Assembly: GCA_964431965.1 (NCBI GenBank)
Contig: CAYSLU010000106.1
Location: forward strand, 1 to 16,425
Direction of reading: 5' to 3'
DNA from: CAYSLU01 sp964431965
GTDB lineage: Bacteria > Verrucomicrobiota > Kiritimatiellia > CAIKKV01 > CAYSLU01
DNA length: 16,425 nucleotides
The notes under the pieces are model-generated. The model ran no database searches, was not told the origin of the DNA, and saw only the letters and a list, made by a program, of their open reading frames with translations. Made by a program: the position numbers and the translations under genes. Of the stretch, positions 1 through 7,910 are shown piece by piece (positions within the stretch are counted from its first letter, which is position 1; each line of letters starts with the position of its first letter).

Positions 1-89
1 GCCTGTGTGGGTGTTCTAGTACATTGTATGGTTAGGCGTCGGAAGGTAGTGCTTGTAGATCATGGATTTGGTGGAGTAGGCTGCGCGAC

Positions 90-2600
90 ATGCACTTGAA
101 CGATTTCCAGGTCAAGTATGGCATGTCGAATCAGGACATTGCGTTGATCTGTGGATGCTCGAGATCAGCGGTGCAGCACTGGCGCAGCGGGATACGGAAC
201 ATGCCGGATGCGATCTCCCACCTATTCGGTGCTTTGGATCTGCTGGCGCAGGGCAACACTCAGCGACTGAGGGACGCCGTTCAGAAGGTGAACCCGGCTG
301 GTGTCCTGCCGGATCGCGCTTCGCGGGCGTCTGTCCTTGAGGAGTTTGAAAGCGCGGTTACGCGTGCGATGGACAAGCTGGAACTGGCGCTCGAGTTGCG
401 TCGCGAGCGGGAGCGGCTGGCTGCAGAAGTTCAGGAGCGCATGCGCATCCAGGACGAACTGGCGCAGACGAACGCGAATCTGGACCTGGCGATCCAGCAA
501 CGGACATCGGAGTTGAACCGTCGCCTGCAGATGGAGACGCTGATCGCGACCGTATCGACGCGCCTCCTGGGGGCCGACGACCAGTCGATCGTCTCCGAGA
601 TTGAGGGTGTCCTGCGCGAGTCGGCCGCGTTCGCCGGCGTCGACCGCTGTGCGGCCGTGATGCTCGATGAGGACGGCACAACCGTCCGTCAGACCCTTGA
701 TTGGAAGTCGGACGACTCGGCCCCTGCCTTGTTCGAGCATCGCCGGGCCTTGGACTCCCTCCCGTGGTTCAGGCACGAGCTCGCGCGGGGAGAGGCGGTG
801 CGGCTTCGGACGCTTTCGGACCTGCCCGCCGAAGCTGACGTCGAGCGTCAGGCATTCGAGCACCTGGGCTTGCGCTCGTTGCTGGTTATCCCCCTGCGCT
901 CACACGGAGTCCTGACGGGGATGCTGGGGTTCGGCGTTCGGGTGTCCGGGCACGCATGGCGCGACGAGGACGTCCAACTTCTGCGCCTGCTGGGTGAAAC
1001 GGTGGCGACGGTGCTGGGGCGGCAGCGCGACCACGCGGCCCTGCGGCAGAGCGAGCGTGACTTGAGGTCGCTGCTCGATGCCGCTACGGAGGCGATGCTG
1101 CTTATCAAGCCGGACGGAACCGTGCTGGCAACGAATGCGACCGCCGCCGGCCTCTACGGCGAGAATCCGCGTCGTGCCGTCGGCCGCATCGCCTACGGCT
1201 ATTTTACGGAGGATGTCGCGCTTGCCCGCCATCGCGTCATCGAGGACGTGCTGGTTCGGAAGCAGGGCGTTCGCTACGAGGACTCGCTTGAGGGGCGGGT
1301 CTTCGACGCCAACATCCAACCGATCCTGGGCGCCGCTGGTGAGGTGGAGGAGATCGCGATCTTCGCGCGGGACATCACGCAGCAGCGTCGGGCCGAGCAG
1401 GCGCTGCGCGAAGGACTCGAGTCGCTCCGCCGGTTCCAGCACGTCGTGAATCGGAGTCCGGCCGTTGTTTTCGTGTGGCGTATTGCCGAGGGGTGGCCGG
1501 TCGAGTTCGCCTCAGAGAACGTGGCGCAGTTCGGCTATACGGCCGACGAACTCGTGTCCGGGCGGGTCTCCTGGCCCGGCATCACGCATCCGGACGACGT
1601 TCCGTGGCTCGAGCAAGAGGTGAAGGGTCACTTCGAGCGCGGGGTGAAGGAGTTCTGCCAGCAGTACCGGCTGATCGCCAAGGGCGGCGATGTCCGGTGG
1701 GTGCAGGATCGGACCATCGCGATCGAGAACGAGGCCGGCCAGGTCACCCACTACGCCGGTGTCATCATGGACATCACGGAGGAGAAGCGGCACGAGGAGG
1801 AGCGGGCTCGCCTGGCCGAGCGCCTGCAGCAGGCCGAGCGGATGGAGAGCCTGGGCATCATGGCAGGCGGGATCGCACACGAGTTCAACAACCTGCTGAC
1901 GGTTATCCTGGGCCACGCCGAGCTGATCATGGCGGAGTATCCGCAGGCTGGCACCCTGGGAGAGGCCATGGGCGCGATCCACCGGGCCAGCGGCCGGGCG
2001 ATCGACTTGAGCCGGCAGATGCTGCTGTGCACGGGGCGATACCTCACGGCGATGGTGCCATGCGATGTCGCCGCCGTGATCCGGGACATGGCGCCTCGGC
2101 TCAAGGAGGCCGTCGGCGTCGAGCGCAGGCTGGACATCAGCATCGGCCAGGATCAGTCCGTTGTGCTCGCGGACCTCGAGCAGCTTCGACTCGTGATCTG
2201 GAACCTGGTGGCCCATGCCGCAGACGCGACGACGGACGGCCGGGGGTGCGTGCGGGTTCGGACCGGCGTCGGAGACCTGGGGAGGCGCGACTTCGCCGAT
2301 TCCGTTCTTGACGAGAGTCAGCGCGAAGGCCCGTATGCGTTTGTCGAGGTAGGCAACAACGGGGCGGCGCTGGACTCGGACACGCGTCGACGGATGTTTG
2401 AGCCCTTCTACATCAGCCGCTTCACGGGGCGCGGCCTGGGCTTGGCCTCCGTCCTGGGGGTCATGCGCCGGCACCGCGGGACCATCCAGGTGCGCAGCTC
2501 GGCCGAGGACGGCACGACCATCACGGTCTGGTTCCCGATGGCGACTCCGACCGTGGCGCTGCCGCCGGCCCGGGCAGACCACGCACCCGGCGCTTTGTGA
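90..2600 (+). CDS. HTH-GAF-PAS-PAS sensor histidine kinase with degenerate ATP-binding domain
   Basis: The 836-residue protein has no signal peptide or membrane segment, so it should be a cytoplasmic sensor. Visible domains: a Cro/XRE-like helix-turn-helix at about 1-50 (core SNQDIALICGCSRSAVQHW), a coiled coil at about 90-150, a GAF domain at about 150-312, PAS domains at about 315-432 and 440-565, a HisKA dimerisation helix with phospho-acceptor His597 in GGIAHEFNN, and a HATPase_c domain at about 690-818. The family autophosphorylates the histidine and passes phosphate to a response regulator. No receiver domain is fused and no regulator gene lies in the window. In the ATPase domain the second N-box Asn is His709 (NLVAHAADA) and the G1-box DxGxGM reads NNGAAL (756-761), while the G2 box GRGLGLA is normal, so ATP binding may be weak or lost. 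ATG at 90 is used because the HTH begins there. Upstream purines (GGAG at 73-76) are too far for a good ribosome-binding site. Domain calls are secure; activity is uncertain. Confidence 0.88.
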   Translation: MHLNDFQVKYGMSNQDIALICGCSRSAVQHWRSGIRNMPDAISHLFGALDLLAQGNTQRLRDAVQKVNPAGVLPDRASRASVLEEFESAVTRAMDKLELALELRRERERLAAEVQERMRIQDELAQTNANLDLAIQQRTSELNRRLQMETLIATVSTRLLGADDQSIVSEIEGVLRESAAFAGVDRCAAVMLDEDGTTVRQTLDWKSDDSAPALFEHRRALDSLPWFRHELARGEAVRLRTLSDLPAEADVERQAFEHLGLRSLLVIPLRSHGVLTGMLGFGVRVSGHAWRDEDVQLLRLLGETVATVLGRQRDHAALRQSERDLRSLLDAATEAMLLIKPDGTVLATNATAAGLYGENPRRAVGRIAYGYFTEDVALARHRVIEDVLVRKQGVRYEDSLEGRVFDANIQPILGAAGEVEEIAIFARDITQQRRAEQALREGLESLRRFQHVVNRSPAVVFVWRIAEGWPVEFASENVAQFGYTADELVSGRVSWPGITHPDDVPWLEQEVKGHFERGVKEFCQQYRLIAKGGDVRWVQDRTIAIENEAGQVTHYAGVIMDITEEKRHEEERARLAERLQQAERMESLGIMAGGIAHEFNNLLTVILGHAELIMAEYPQAGTLGEAMGAIHRASGRAIDLSRQMLLCTGRYLTAMVPCDVAAVIRDMAPRLKEAVGVERRLDISIGQDQSVVLADLEQLRLVIWNLVAHAADATTDGRGCVRVRTGVGDLGRRDFADSVLDESQREGPYAFVEVGNNGAALDSDTRRRMFEPFYISRFTGRGLGLASVLGVMRRHRGTIQVRSSAEDGTTITVWFPMATPTVALPPARADHAPGAL

Positions 2601-2792
2601 CGGACATGGGTTTTGCGAACACCGGTGAATAGCACGCCGGCCGCCGGTGGTCGTGAGTGGAAGAAGCCCGGAGTTCCCGCGTGTGCCATGGGTGGCGGTG
2701 AGGCGGAAAAGCCACTGGCCCGTGCGGCGGCGAATCTCCATGGTTGAGCGTCCCGTCGGCGTTCCCCTATACTCTGCGGGCCTTGTCTCATC
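2601..2792. other. Intergenic region between kinase and glycan operon
   Basis: These 192 bases hold no convincing gene. CACCGG at 2620-2625 and CCGGTG at 2644-2649 could pair, but no T-tract follows, so no terminator is called. The distal part carries the promoter described separately. Confidence 0.5.
2744..2773 (+). promoter_or_regulatory. Sigma70-like promoter of the 2793-8569 operon
   Basis: A -35 element TTGAGC (2744-2749) and a -10 element TATACT (2768-2773) are separated by 18 bases. Transcription would begin near 2780, leaving only about 13 untranslated bases before ATG 2793. No purine-rich ribosome-binding site lies in that short leader, so translation may start on a nearly leaderless mRNA. 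The -10 match is strong (5 of 6) and the -35 match moderate (4 of 6). The start point is inferred. Confidence 0.6.
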
Positions 2793-5045
2793 ATGCAGAA
2801 GACTGAACTTCGGAGGTCGGCCGGGCACAGGCGGGTGCCCGTCGGCTGGATGCCGGCTGCGCTGTGCGCAGCGGCCGCGCTGGCCATGGGCGCCGCACCG
2901 GCGCTGGCCGAGCGGCGGGCGTGGCTGGCTCCGGAGCTGACCCGTCGCGCCTACCTCACCGTCCCCGGCGAGTTCGGCCGCAAGCTCCTGGTGCGGATTC
3001 CAACGGAGCCGGATAACCCCGCGGCGCCGCCCTTCGCGGCGTTCGACGCCGCCGGCGGCACGGCCGAGTGTCAGGTCGCCTTCGCTTCGGAGCGCGAGGT
3101 GTTTGTGCTCGTCGCCGCGCGCAACGCCGACCGGGGCCGCGAGTACGCGATCTATTTCGGCTCCGATCCCAAGCCCGGCTTCGAGCCGCCGCCGCCCGAG
3201 CCCGATCCGACCCCGGTCCAAGTCGAGGTCATCGACGCCGGCGGGCACGCCGTTCCGAATTCGTGGGAGAAGATGCGGTACATGATGGCTCAGGGCAGCC
3301 GGTCCGGCGAGCTGTCGTATTACCCGTCGCTGGACGCTCTGGGCGAGGCGCGCTCCCAGGAGAAGCGCGATCGCCAGCGGATCGTCATTGCGCGGAGCTA
3401 CCTGCTGTGCGCGTCCGAGGCGGTCTACCGGTTTGCGGTCGACTGCGAGGACGCCGGGTTCCTGCTGCTGGACGGACAGCTGGTGGCCGAGTGGCCGGGC
3501 GAACATGACGGAGGCGCGTGGCGCGAGGGCGGGCCGGTGCTGGTCAAGGCGGGCCCTCGGCGCCTCGAGTTTGTCAGCCGCAGCGCGCGTCGGCGCCCGC
3601 AGCTCCGGATCGGCTGGCGCCCCGAGGATCAGGCGTCGGTCGCGCCGCTCCCCGCCAGCCTGCTGCTGGCGGCGGTCGCGGCCGACCCCGTTCGCGTCGA
3701 GCGCCTGAGCCAGACGCTTCACCCGTCGTTTGTGACGCGCCAGCGCCGGGCCTACCAGTTTGCCGGCTGCGATGCGACGTTCTTTCCCGTCGAGTTCCGG
3801 AGCACGACCGAGAACTGGCTGTCCACGGCCGTGAGGTGTCGCTGGGAGTTCGGCGATGGTTCGACGGGTGAGGGCGCGGCCGCCGGCCACGTCTACACGC
3901 GCCCGGGCGTCTACGCCGCAACGCTGGAGGTTCGCGACGGCCTGGGGTTTGTCCGGCGCTGGCAGGATACGGTTGACTGCCGCGAGACAGTGCCCCGCCC
4001 ATACTCCATCCACGGGGAGATGACGGCCCTGCCCGCCGTCTGCTATGCCGCCGACACGGTCGAGCCGCGCCTGCGGCTGGCCACCTCGTTCCCGTGGACG
4101 AACAACCTGTCCGTCACCGGCGAGCTGGCGATGAGGGACGGGCGGCGGCGCGCCATGGATGTGACGGACTTGAATCCGTTCCGTGAGGACTCGTGTCCCG
4201 TGGTGGCGGGTCGGGCCGGCGACGTGGCGTGGTTCACCTGGTCGGTCAAGCACCAGGGCGTCGAGATCGAGCACGGCCGGGTGGAATTCCTGACCCCGCC
4301 GTTCGCGCGGCTGCCGGCGCGGGTCGACGGCGATCGCCTGTACGACGCGGAGGGCGTGCGGCTGGTGCTCATCCCCGACGCCGGCCCCGGCCCGACGGCG
4401 CCGGGGCTGGGCCGCTCCGCGCTGCGCATCGTGTGTGTGGATGACTCGCTGGTCCCGGCGACGGACGCGAAGGGACCGGTCGTGGCGTACGACCAGATCC
4501 TGGCCTCCGCGCTGGGCCAGCGGGTTGCGTCCGTGACCCGGATCCAGATCCCCGACTGGTCGGCGCGAAGCGAGGCGTACGGCCCGCTTCTCAAGCTGGC
4601 GCTGGTGCCCGAGCTGGTCGATCGGAGCGCGGACGTCGTGGTCCTGAGCGTCGGGCTGCGCGACATGCTCGACGCCGTCCCCCCGCCGGCGTTCGAGCGG
4701 CAGGCCGCGGCGCTGTGCGACATCATCGCGGGCACGAGGCGGCAGGCGGTGGTGTGGGTGGCGCCGCCGCCGTATCCTCCGGACGCGGACCGGGTCCGGC
4801 CTTACGCGGCGGCGGTGCAGCGCATGGCCGAGGCGCGCGGGATCCGGGTCGCGGATCTCTACAGCGCGTTCCGCAGTGCCGGTGAGCGGGACGGCGCGCT
4901 CTTCAGCCCGGACTCGATCGCCCCTTCCGCGCGCGGGCAGCTGCTGGCGGCCCGCGTGATCGGGAGCGTTCTGCTGGATGGTATGGGAGACACGGAGACA
5001 TGGCGTTCGACCCGCTGGAACTCGGTATTCGGCAGCCTGCGCTGA
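2793..5045 (+). CDS. Secreted PA14-like / PKD / degenerate SGNH-hydrolase-like protein
   Basis: The 750-residue protein begins with a Sec signal peptide: basic n-region (RR, HRR), hydrophobic stretch at 20-35 and an AxA site, with cleavage likely after Ala39. Next come a DUF2341-like beta region (about 45-125), a proline-rich linker (130-142), a PA14-like region (about 195-275, with DAGFLLLDGQLVAEWPG), a PKD domain (about 345-395, with WEFGDGS and HVYTRPGVY), a second beta region (about 400-505) and a C-terminal SGNH/GDSL-like domain (about 540-730). The SGNH fold can be followed (Ser552 in DDSL, the strand before GLRD, DSIAP near the end), but the block III Asn is Arg623 and the block V His is Ala710. 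It may therefore be a non-catalytic carbohydrate-binding or structural domain, or use other residues. It is first in a four-gene operon and overlaps the next gene by 46 bases. Export is well supported; function is inferred as envelope glycan modification or binding. Confidence 0.75.
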   Translation: MQKTELRRSAGHRRVPVGWMPAALCAAAALAMGAAPALAERRAWLAPELTRRAYLTVPGEFGRKLLVRIPTEPDNPAAPPFAAFDAAGGTAECQVAFASEREVFVLVAARNADRGREYAIYFGSDPKPGFEPPPPEPDPTPVQVEVIDAGGHAVPNSWEKMRYMMAQGSRSGELSYYPSLDALGEARSQEKRDRQRIVIARSYLLCASEAVYRFAVDCEDAGFLLLDGQLVAEWPGEHDGGAWREGGPVLVKAGPRRLEFVSRSARRRPQLRIGWRPEDQASVAPLPASLLLAAVAADPVRVERLSQTLHPSFVTRQRRAYQFAGCDATFFPVEFRSTTENWLSTAVRCRWEFGDGSTGEGAAAGHVYTRPGVYAATLEVRDGLGFVRRWQDTVDCRETVPRPYSIHGEMTALPAVCYAADTVEPRLRLATSFPWTNNLSVTGELAMRDGRRRAMDVTDLNPFREDSCPVVAGRAGDVAWFTWSVKHQGVEIEHGRVEFLTPPFARLPARVDGDRLYDAEGVRLVLIPDAGPGPTAPGLGRSALRIVCVDDSLVPATDAKGPVVAYDQILASALGQRVASVTRIQIPDWSARSEAYGPLLKLALVPELVDRSADVVVLSVGLRDMLDAVPPPAFERQAAALCDIIAGTRRQAVVWVAPPPYPPDADRVRPYAAAVQRMAEARGIRVADLYSAFRSAGERDGALFSPDSIAPSARGQLLAARVIGSVLLDGMGDTETWRSTRWNSVFGSLR
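4985..4990 (+). promoter_or_regulatory. Ribosome-binding site for the GT2 gene
   Basis: GGGAGA lies nine bases before ATG 5000, inside the end of the upstream gene. It supports choosing ATG 5000 despite the 46-base overlap and suggests coupled translation. Confidence 0.6.
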
Positions 5046-6412
5046 GCGCGCGCACCCCGGTGTGGCCGCGGCAGAAGCTGGTCCTGGGCCTCGCGACAGC
5101 GGGGCTGGCGGGCCTCCTGCTGTGGGACGCCGTCGCGGTGGCGCGGGCGGCGGTGCTGCTTTCCGTGCTGTTCTACCTCGTGTTCACCGCCTACAAGCTC
5201 GCGCTCATCTACTGCTCGGCCACCGCGGACGCCGAAATCCGAATTCCGGCGGCGACTCTGGCCGCCCTGCGTGACGAGGATCTGCCGGTCTACTCCGTCC
5301 TGGTTCCGCTCTACCGGGAGGCGGAGTCCGTGGAGCACCTGGTTCGATCCCTGGGACGCATGGACTACCCGGCGGAGAAGTTGGACGTTCAGCTCCTGCT
5401 TGAGGAGGACGATCACGAGACCCGTGAGGCGGTGCGACGCATCGCATTGCCGGCCGGGTTTCGCCTGACGCTGATTCCGGCGTCGTTTCCGCGGACCAAG
5501 CCGAAGGCGTGCAATGTGGGGCTGTCGCTCGCGCGCGGGGAGTACCTGGTGATCTACGACGCCGAGGACGAGCCCGAGCCGGACCAGATCAAGAAGGCGG
5601 TCGCGGGATTCGCCGCGGCGCGCCCGGATGTCGTGTGCCTGCAGTCCAAGCTGAACTTCTACAACCCGCGGCAGAACTGGCTGACGCGGTGGTTCACGGC
5701 CGAGTACTCGGCGTGGTTCGACCTGTCGCTGCCGGGGCTGTCGAGCCTGCGCGCCGTGATTCCGCTCGGCGGCACCTCGAACCACTTCGTGACGGCGAAG
5801 CTGCGCGATCTGATGGGGTGGGACGCCTACAACGTGACGGAGGACTGCGACCTGGGCGTGCGCCTTTTCCGGGCCGGCTACGGCACGCAGATGCTCGACA
5901 CGACGACGTGGGAGGAGGCGTGCAGCAGCCTGCCGTTCTGGATCCGGCAGCGGTCGCGCTGGCTCAAGGGGTACATGCAGACGTACCTCGTGCACATGCG
6001 CATGCCGCTGCGGCTCGCGCGGGAGCTCGGGCTTCGGAACTTCCTGCACTTCCAGCTCCTGATCGGCGGCATCGTGGTGTGCGCGCTGATCAACCCGATC
6101 TACTGGCTGCTCGCCCTGGCGTGGTTCGTCTTCCGGGCCGAGATGCTGCGCACGCTGTTCCCGGGCCCCGTGTTCGCGATGGGCGCGTTCTGCCTCTTCG
6201 CCGGCAATTTCGCCTTCGTCTACGCGGGAGCGCTCGGCGCGTTCCGGCGACGCTACGACGACCTCGTGAAGTACGCGATCCTCGCGCCTCCATACTGGGT
6301 TTTGATGAGCTACAGCGGGTGGCGCGGGTTCTTCCAGTTCCTGCACTCGCCGTTCCACTGGGAAAAAACGCGGCATGGACTCTTTCAAAAAAACAGATCT
6401 GGACCCGCCTGA
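5000..6412 (+). CDS. Membrane glycosyltransferase family 2 (cellulose-synthase-like)
   Basis: The 470-residue protein is an inverting GT2 enzyme embedded in the inner membrane, expected to use a nucleotide-sugar on the cytoplasmic side. N-terminal membrane segments span about 28-73. The catalytic domain starts with VYSVLVPLYREAE (about 97-109) and contains the D-A-E-D metal site at 187-190, the TED motif at 280-282 with the presumed catalytic base Asp282, and Q(317)RSRW of the QxxRW motif typical of processive synthases. Further membrane segments lie at about 350-378, 390-412 and 425-440, and the tail carries HSPFHWEKTRHG, a motif I associate with this GT2 subgroup. No PilZ domain is present, so there is no sign of c-di-GMP control. 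It overlaps both neighbours. The sugar and acceptor cannot be read from the sequence; a polysaccharide or a lipid-linked sugar are both possible. Confidence 0.88.
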   Translation: MAFDPLELGIRQPALSARTPVWPRQKLVLGLATAGLAGLLLWDAVAVARAAVLLSVLFYLVFTAYKLALIYCSATADAEIRIPAATLAALRDEDLPVYSVLVPLYREAESVEHLVRSLGRMDYPAEKLDVQLLLEEDDHETREAVRRIALPAGFRLTLIPASFPRTKPKACNVGLSLARGEYLVIYDAEDEPEPDQIKKAVAGFAAARPDVVCLQSKLNFYNPRQNWLTRWFTAEYSAWFDLSLPGLSSLRAVIPLGGTSNHFVTAKLRDLMGWDAYNVTEDCDLGVRLFRAGYGTQMLDTTTWEEACSSLPFWIRQRSRWLKGYMQTYLVHMRMPLRLARELGLRNFLHFQLLIGGIVVCALINPIYWLLALAWFVFRAEMLRTLFPGPVFAMGAFCLFAGNFAFVYAGALGAFRRRYDDLVKYAILAPPYWVLMSYSGWRGFFQFLHSPFHWEKTRHGLFQKNRSGPA

Positions 6413-7910
6413 CGGGCTTCCGGGCGCGCGGGGCGGCCGGCTGGGACTGTACCTGCTGGTGCTGCTGACGGGCATCTTCCTCGCCCGCGGGCTGACGCGA
6501 CTCGACGAGGTCTCGCCGGAGGCCCGGATCCGGGATTCGATATGCCTGCGGCTCGTGGCGAACACGACCGACGGCCGGCAGGCGCTGATCAGCTCCGTGT
6601 GGTGGGCGCCGCTCCCCACGCTGGCCCGCCTGCCGTTCGTGTTTCTCTCGCGCTCGGCGGAGATCCCGGCGGCCTCCATCCTCGTCAGCGCCGCGCTGGG
6701 CGCCGCCTCGATCGTGCTGCTGCTGAGGATCATGGGCTGGTGGGGCGTAGGTATTCGGTTCCGGCTGGCCGTGGCGGCGGGGCTGGCGCTGAACCCGCAC
6801 TTTCTGGCGGAGTGCCACAGCGGATCGTCAGCCACCGGAGTCGCGTTCCTCGTGCTGCTCACCGCCCACGGCATCGTGCTGTGGCTCACGGAGCGCCGGG
6901 TGCGCGGGCTGGCGTTCCTGGGGCTGGGGGCCGCGCTGCTGATCGTCAGCGGCGTCGAGGTCGCGGCCTGGGCGCTCATCGCGCTGGGGGTTGTGATTGC
7001 ACACGAGTTCTCGACCCGCCTGACGGGGGCCCGCCGCGAGTCGACCCTGATCTTGGGCCTGTTTCCCGCCGCGTACGCCATCGGCCTGTGGCTGCTGGTG
7101 AACTGGCTGATCATGGGCGACGCGCTCTACCTGCTGCGCTCGCTCGGGAGCCGGCCGGTGGACGCGGGGGCGCTGTCGCTGGACGACCGGGATCGAGCGG
7201 TCTTCTTCGGGCTCTCGGCGGCTCCGCTGGTCTTGCTCGCCGCGACGTCGGCGATCGGCCGCTCGAAAGGCGGCGCGATTCTTGCCGTGCTCGGGCTGGC
7301 GCTGCTCGTTCCGGCTGCGGCTCTGGCGGCGGGGCGCTGCCTGTGGGACACGACGTCGATCCTGATCGTGCTGGTCCCGCTGGGCGCGCTGGGGGCCGGA
7401 TGGCTGGTGCGCCTGTGGTCGGGTCGCTGGCGCGCCGCCGCCGTCCTGGCCGCTCTGCTGCCGCTGGCGCCGGCCGCCTGGACGTGGGCGGCGGCGGCGG
7501 CGGGAGTTCCGGCGTCCGCGCTGGGGCCCGTGCGCGATCGGTCGCTCAGCGCCGCTCCGCCGCTGGCCTCGATCGCGAGGCGGGTGCTGGCGGAAACCCG
7601 CTATCCGCGCGTCTTCGTCTGCGGGTACGGGAGCTTCGCGGCGCTGGGTGCGGCTGACGGCCCGGTGTTCGTGCATGCGCTGGACTTCGATTTCGTCCAG
7701 GCGCGCCGGGACTACTACGGGCACCGGCTGTACCTGCTGGTCCAGCGGCCGGCCGGCCGCGCCGGGCGGGAGAGCGTGTACTGGAAGTACCCCCGCTTGT
7801 TTGACGAGGGTGCGGCCAGTACACTGCATCACAGCGACTGGGGCGAATGGAGGCTCTACGAGATCATCGAGGGGCGGTCGTTCCGCCCGGTCGGGATGGG
7901 TGCGCAATGA
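6375..7910 (+). CDS. Polytopic membrane protein, GT-C-like (PMT/ArnT-type fold suspected)
   Basis: The 511-residue protein has about ten to eleven predicted membrane segments between residues 23 and 375 and a soluble C-terminal domain at about 376-511. A first membrane helix is followed by a long extracytoplasmic loop with acidic residues (LDEVSPEARIRD, 43-54), then WWAPLPTLARLPF. This resembles the first loop of GT-C glycosyltransferases such as PMT/GT39, which use polyprenyl-phosphate sugars. The C-terminal part has YPRVFVCGYGS, a YYGHRLYLLVQRP segment and WGEWRLYEI, like the small periplasmic domain at the end of some GT-C proteins. ATG 6375 lies 38 bases inside the GT2 gene, and its stop overlaps the next start as ATGA. 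The GT-C assignment is an inference from topology and loop placement; a flippase or other glycan membrane component cannot be excluded. Coding and membrane nature are secure. Confidence 0.7.
   Translation: MDSFKKTDLDPPDGLPGARGGRLGLYLLVLLTGIFLARGLTRLDEVSPEARIRDSICLRLVANTTDGRQALISSVWWAPLPTLARLPFVFLSRSAEIPAASILVSAALGAASIVLLLRIMGWWGVGIRFRLAVAAGLALNPHFLAECHSGSSATGVAFLVLLTAHGIVLWLTERRVRGLAFLGLGAALLIVSGVEVAAWALIALGVVIAHEFSTRLTGARRESTLILGLFPAAYAIGLWLLVNWLIMGDALYLLRSLGSRPVDAGALSLDDRDRAVFFGLSAAPLVLLAATSAIGRSKGGAILAVLGLALLVPAAALAAGRCLWDTTSILIVLVPLGALGAGWLVRLWSGRWRAAAVLAALLPLAPAAWTWAAAAAGVPASALGPVRDRSLSAAPPLASIARRVLAETRYPRVFVCGYGSFAALGAADGPVFVHALDFDFVQARRDYYGHRLYLLVQRPAGRAGRESVYWKYPRLFDEGAASTLHHSDWGEWRLYEIIEGRSFRPVGMGAQ

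Noticed and set aside
1..89. Promoter or upstream gene end before the kinase
   Set aside because: TTGTAT (24-29) and TAGATC near 57 are 27 bases apart, too far for a standard promoter, and no coding frame with a clear product enters from the left.
2620..2649. Possible terminator hairpin after the kinase gene
   Set aside because: The six-base stem has an 18-base loop, the first arm is part of a self-palindrome, and no T-tract follows.
1512..4274. 920-codon open frame on the - strand
   Set aside because: It lies antisense to the well-supported kinase and PKD/SGNH genes, runs across the intergenic region, is rich in Arg, Pro, His and Gln, and shows no domain. Long antisense frames are expected at this GC content.
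6388..6394. A-AAA-AAC slippery heptamer in the GT2 frame
   Set aside because: It is in the correct frame for -1 slippage, but a -1 shift would only add about 24 residues ending at 6468 and would not join the GT-C frame, which is +1. No clear stimulatory structure was seen, so it is probably chance from a Lys/Asn-rich tail.
4859..7114. 751-codon open frame on the - strand
   Set aside because: It is antisense to the GT2 and GT-C genes, low-complexity with Arg, Gln and Glu runs, and has no recognisable domain; a shadow of codon bias.
7847..7906. Earlier start for the coiled-coil gene
   Set aside because: It would extend 64 bases into the upstream gene and bury the signal anchor; the ATGA overlap at 7907 is the better start.
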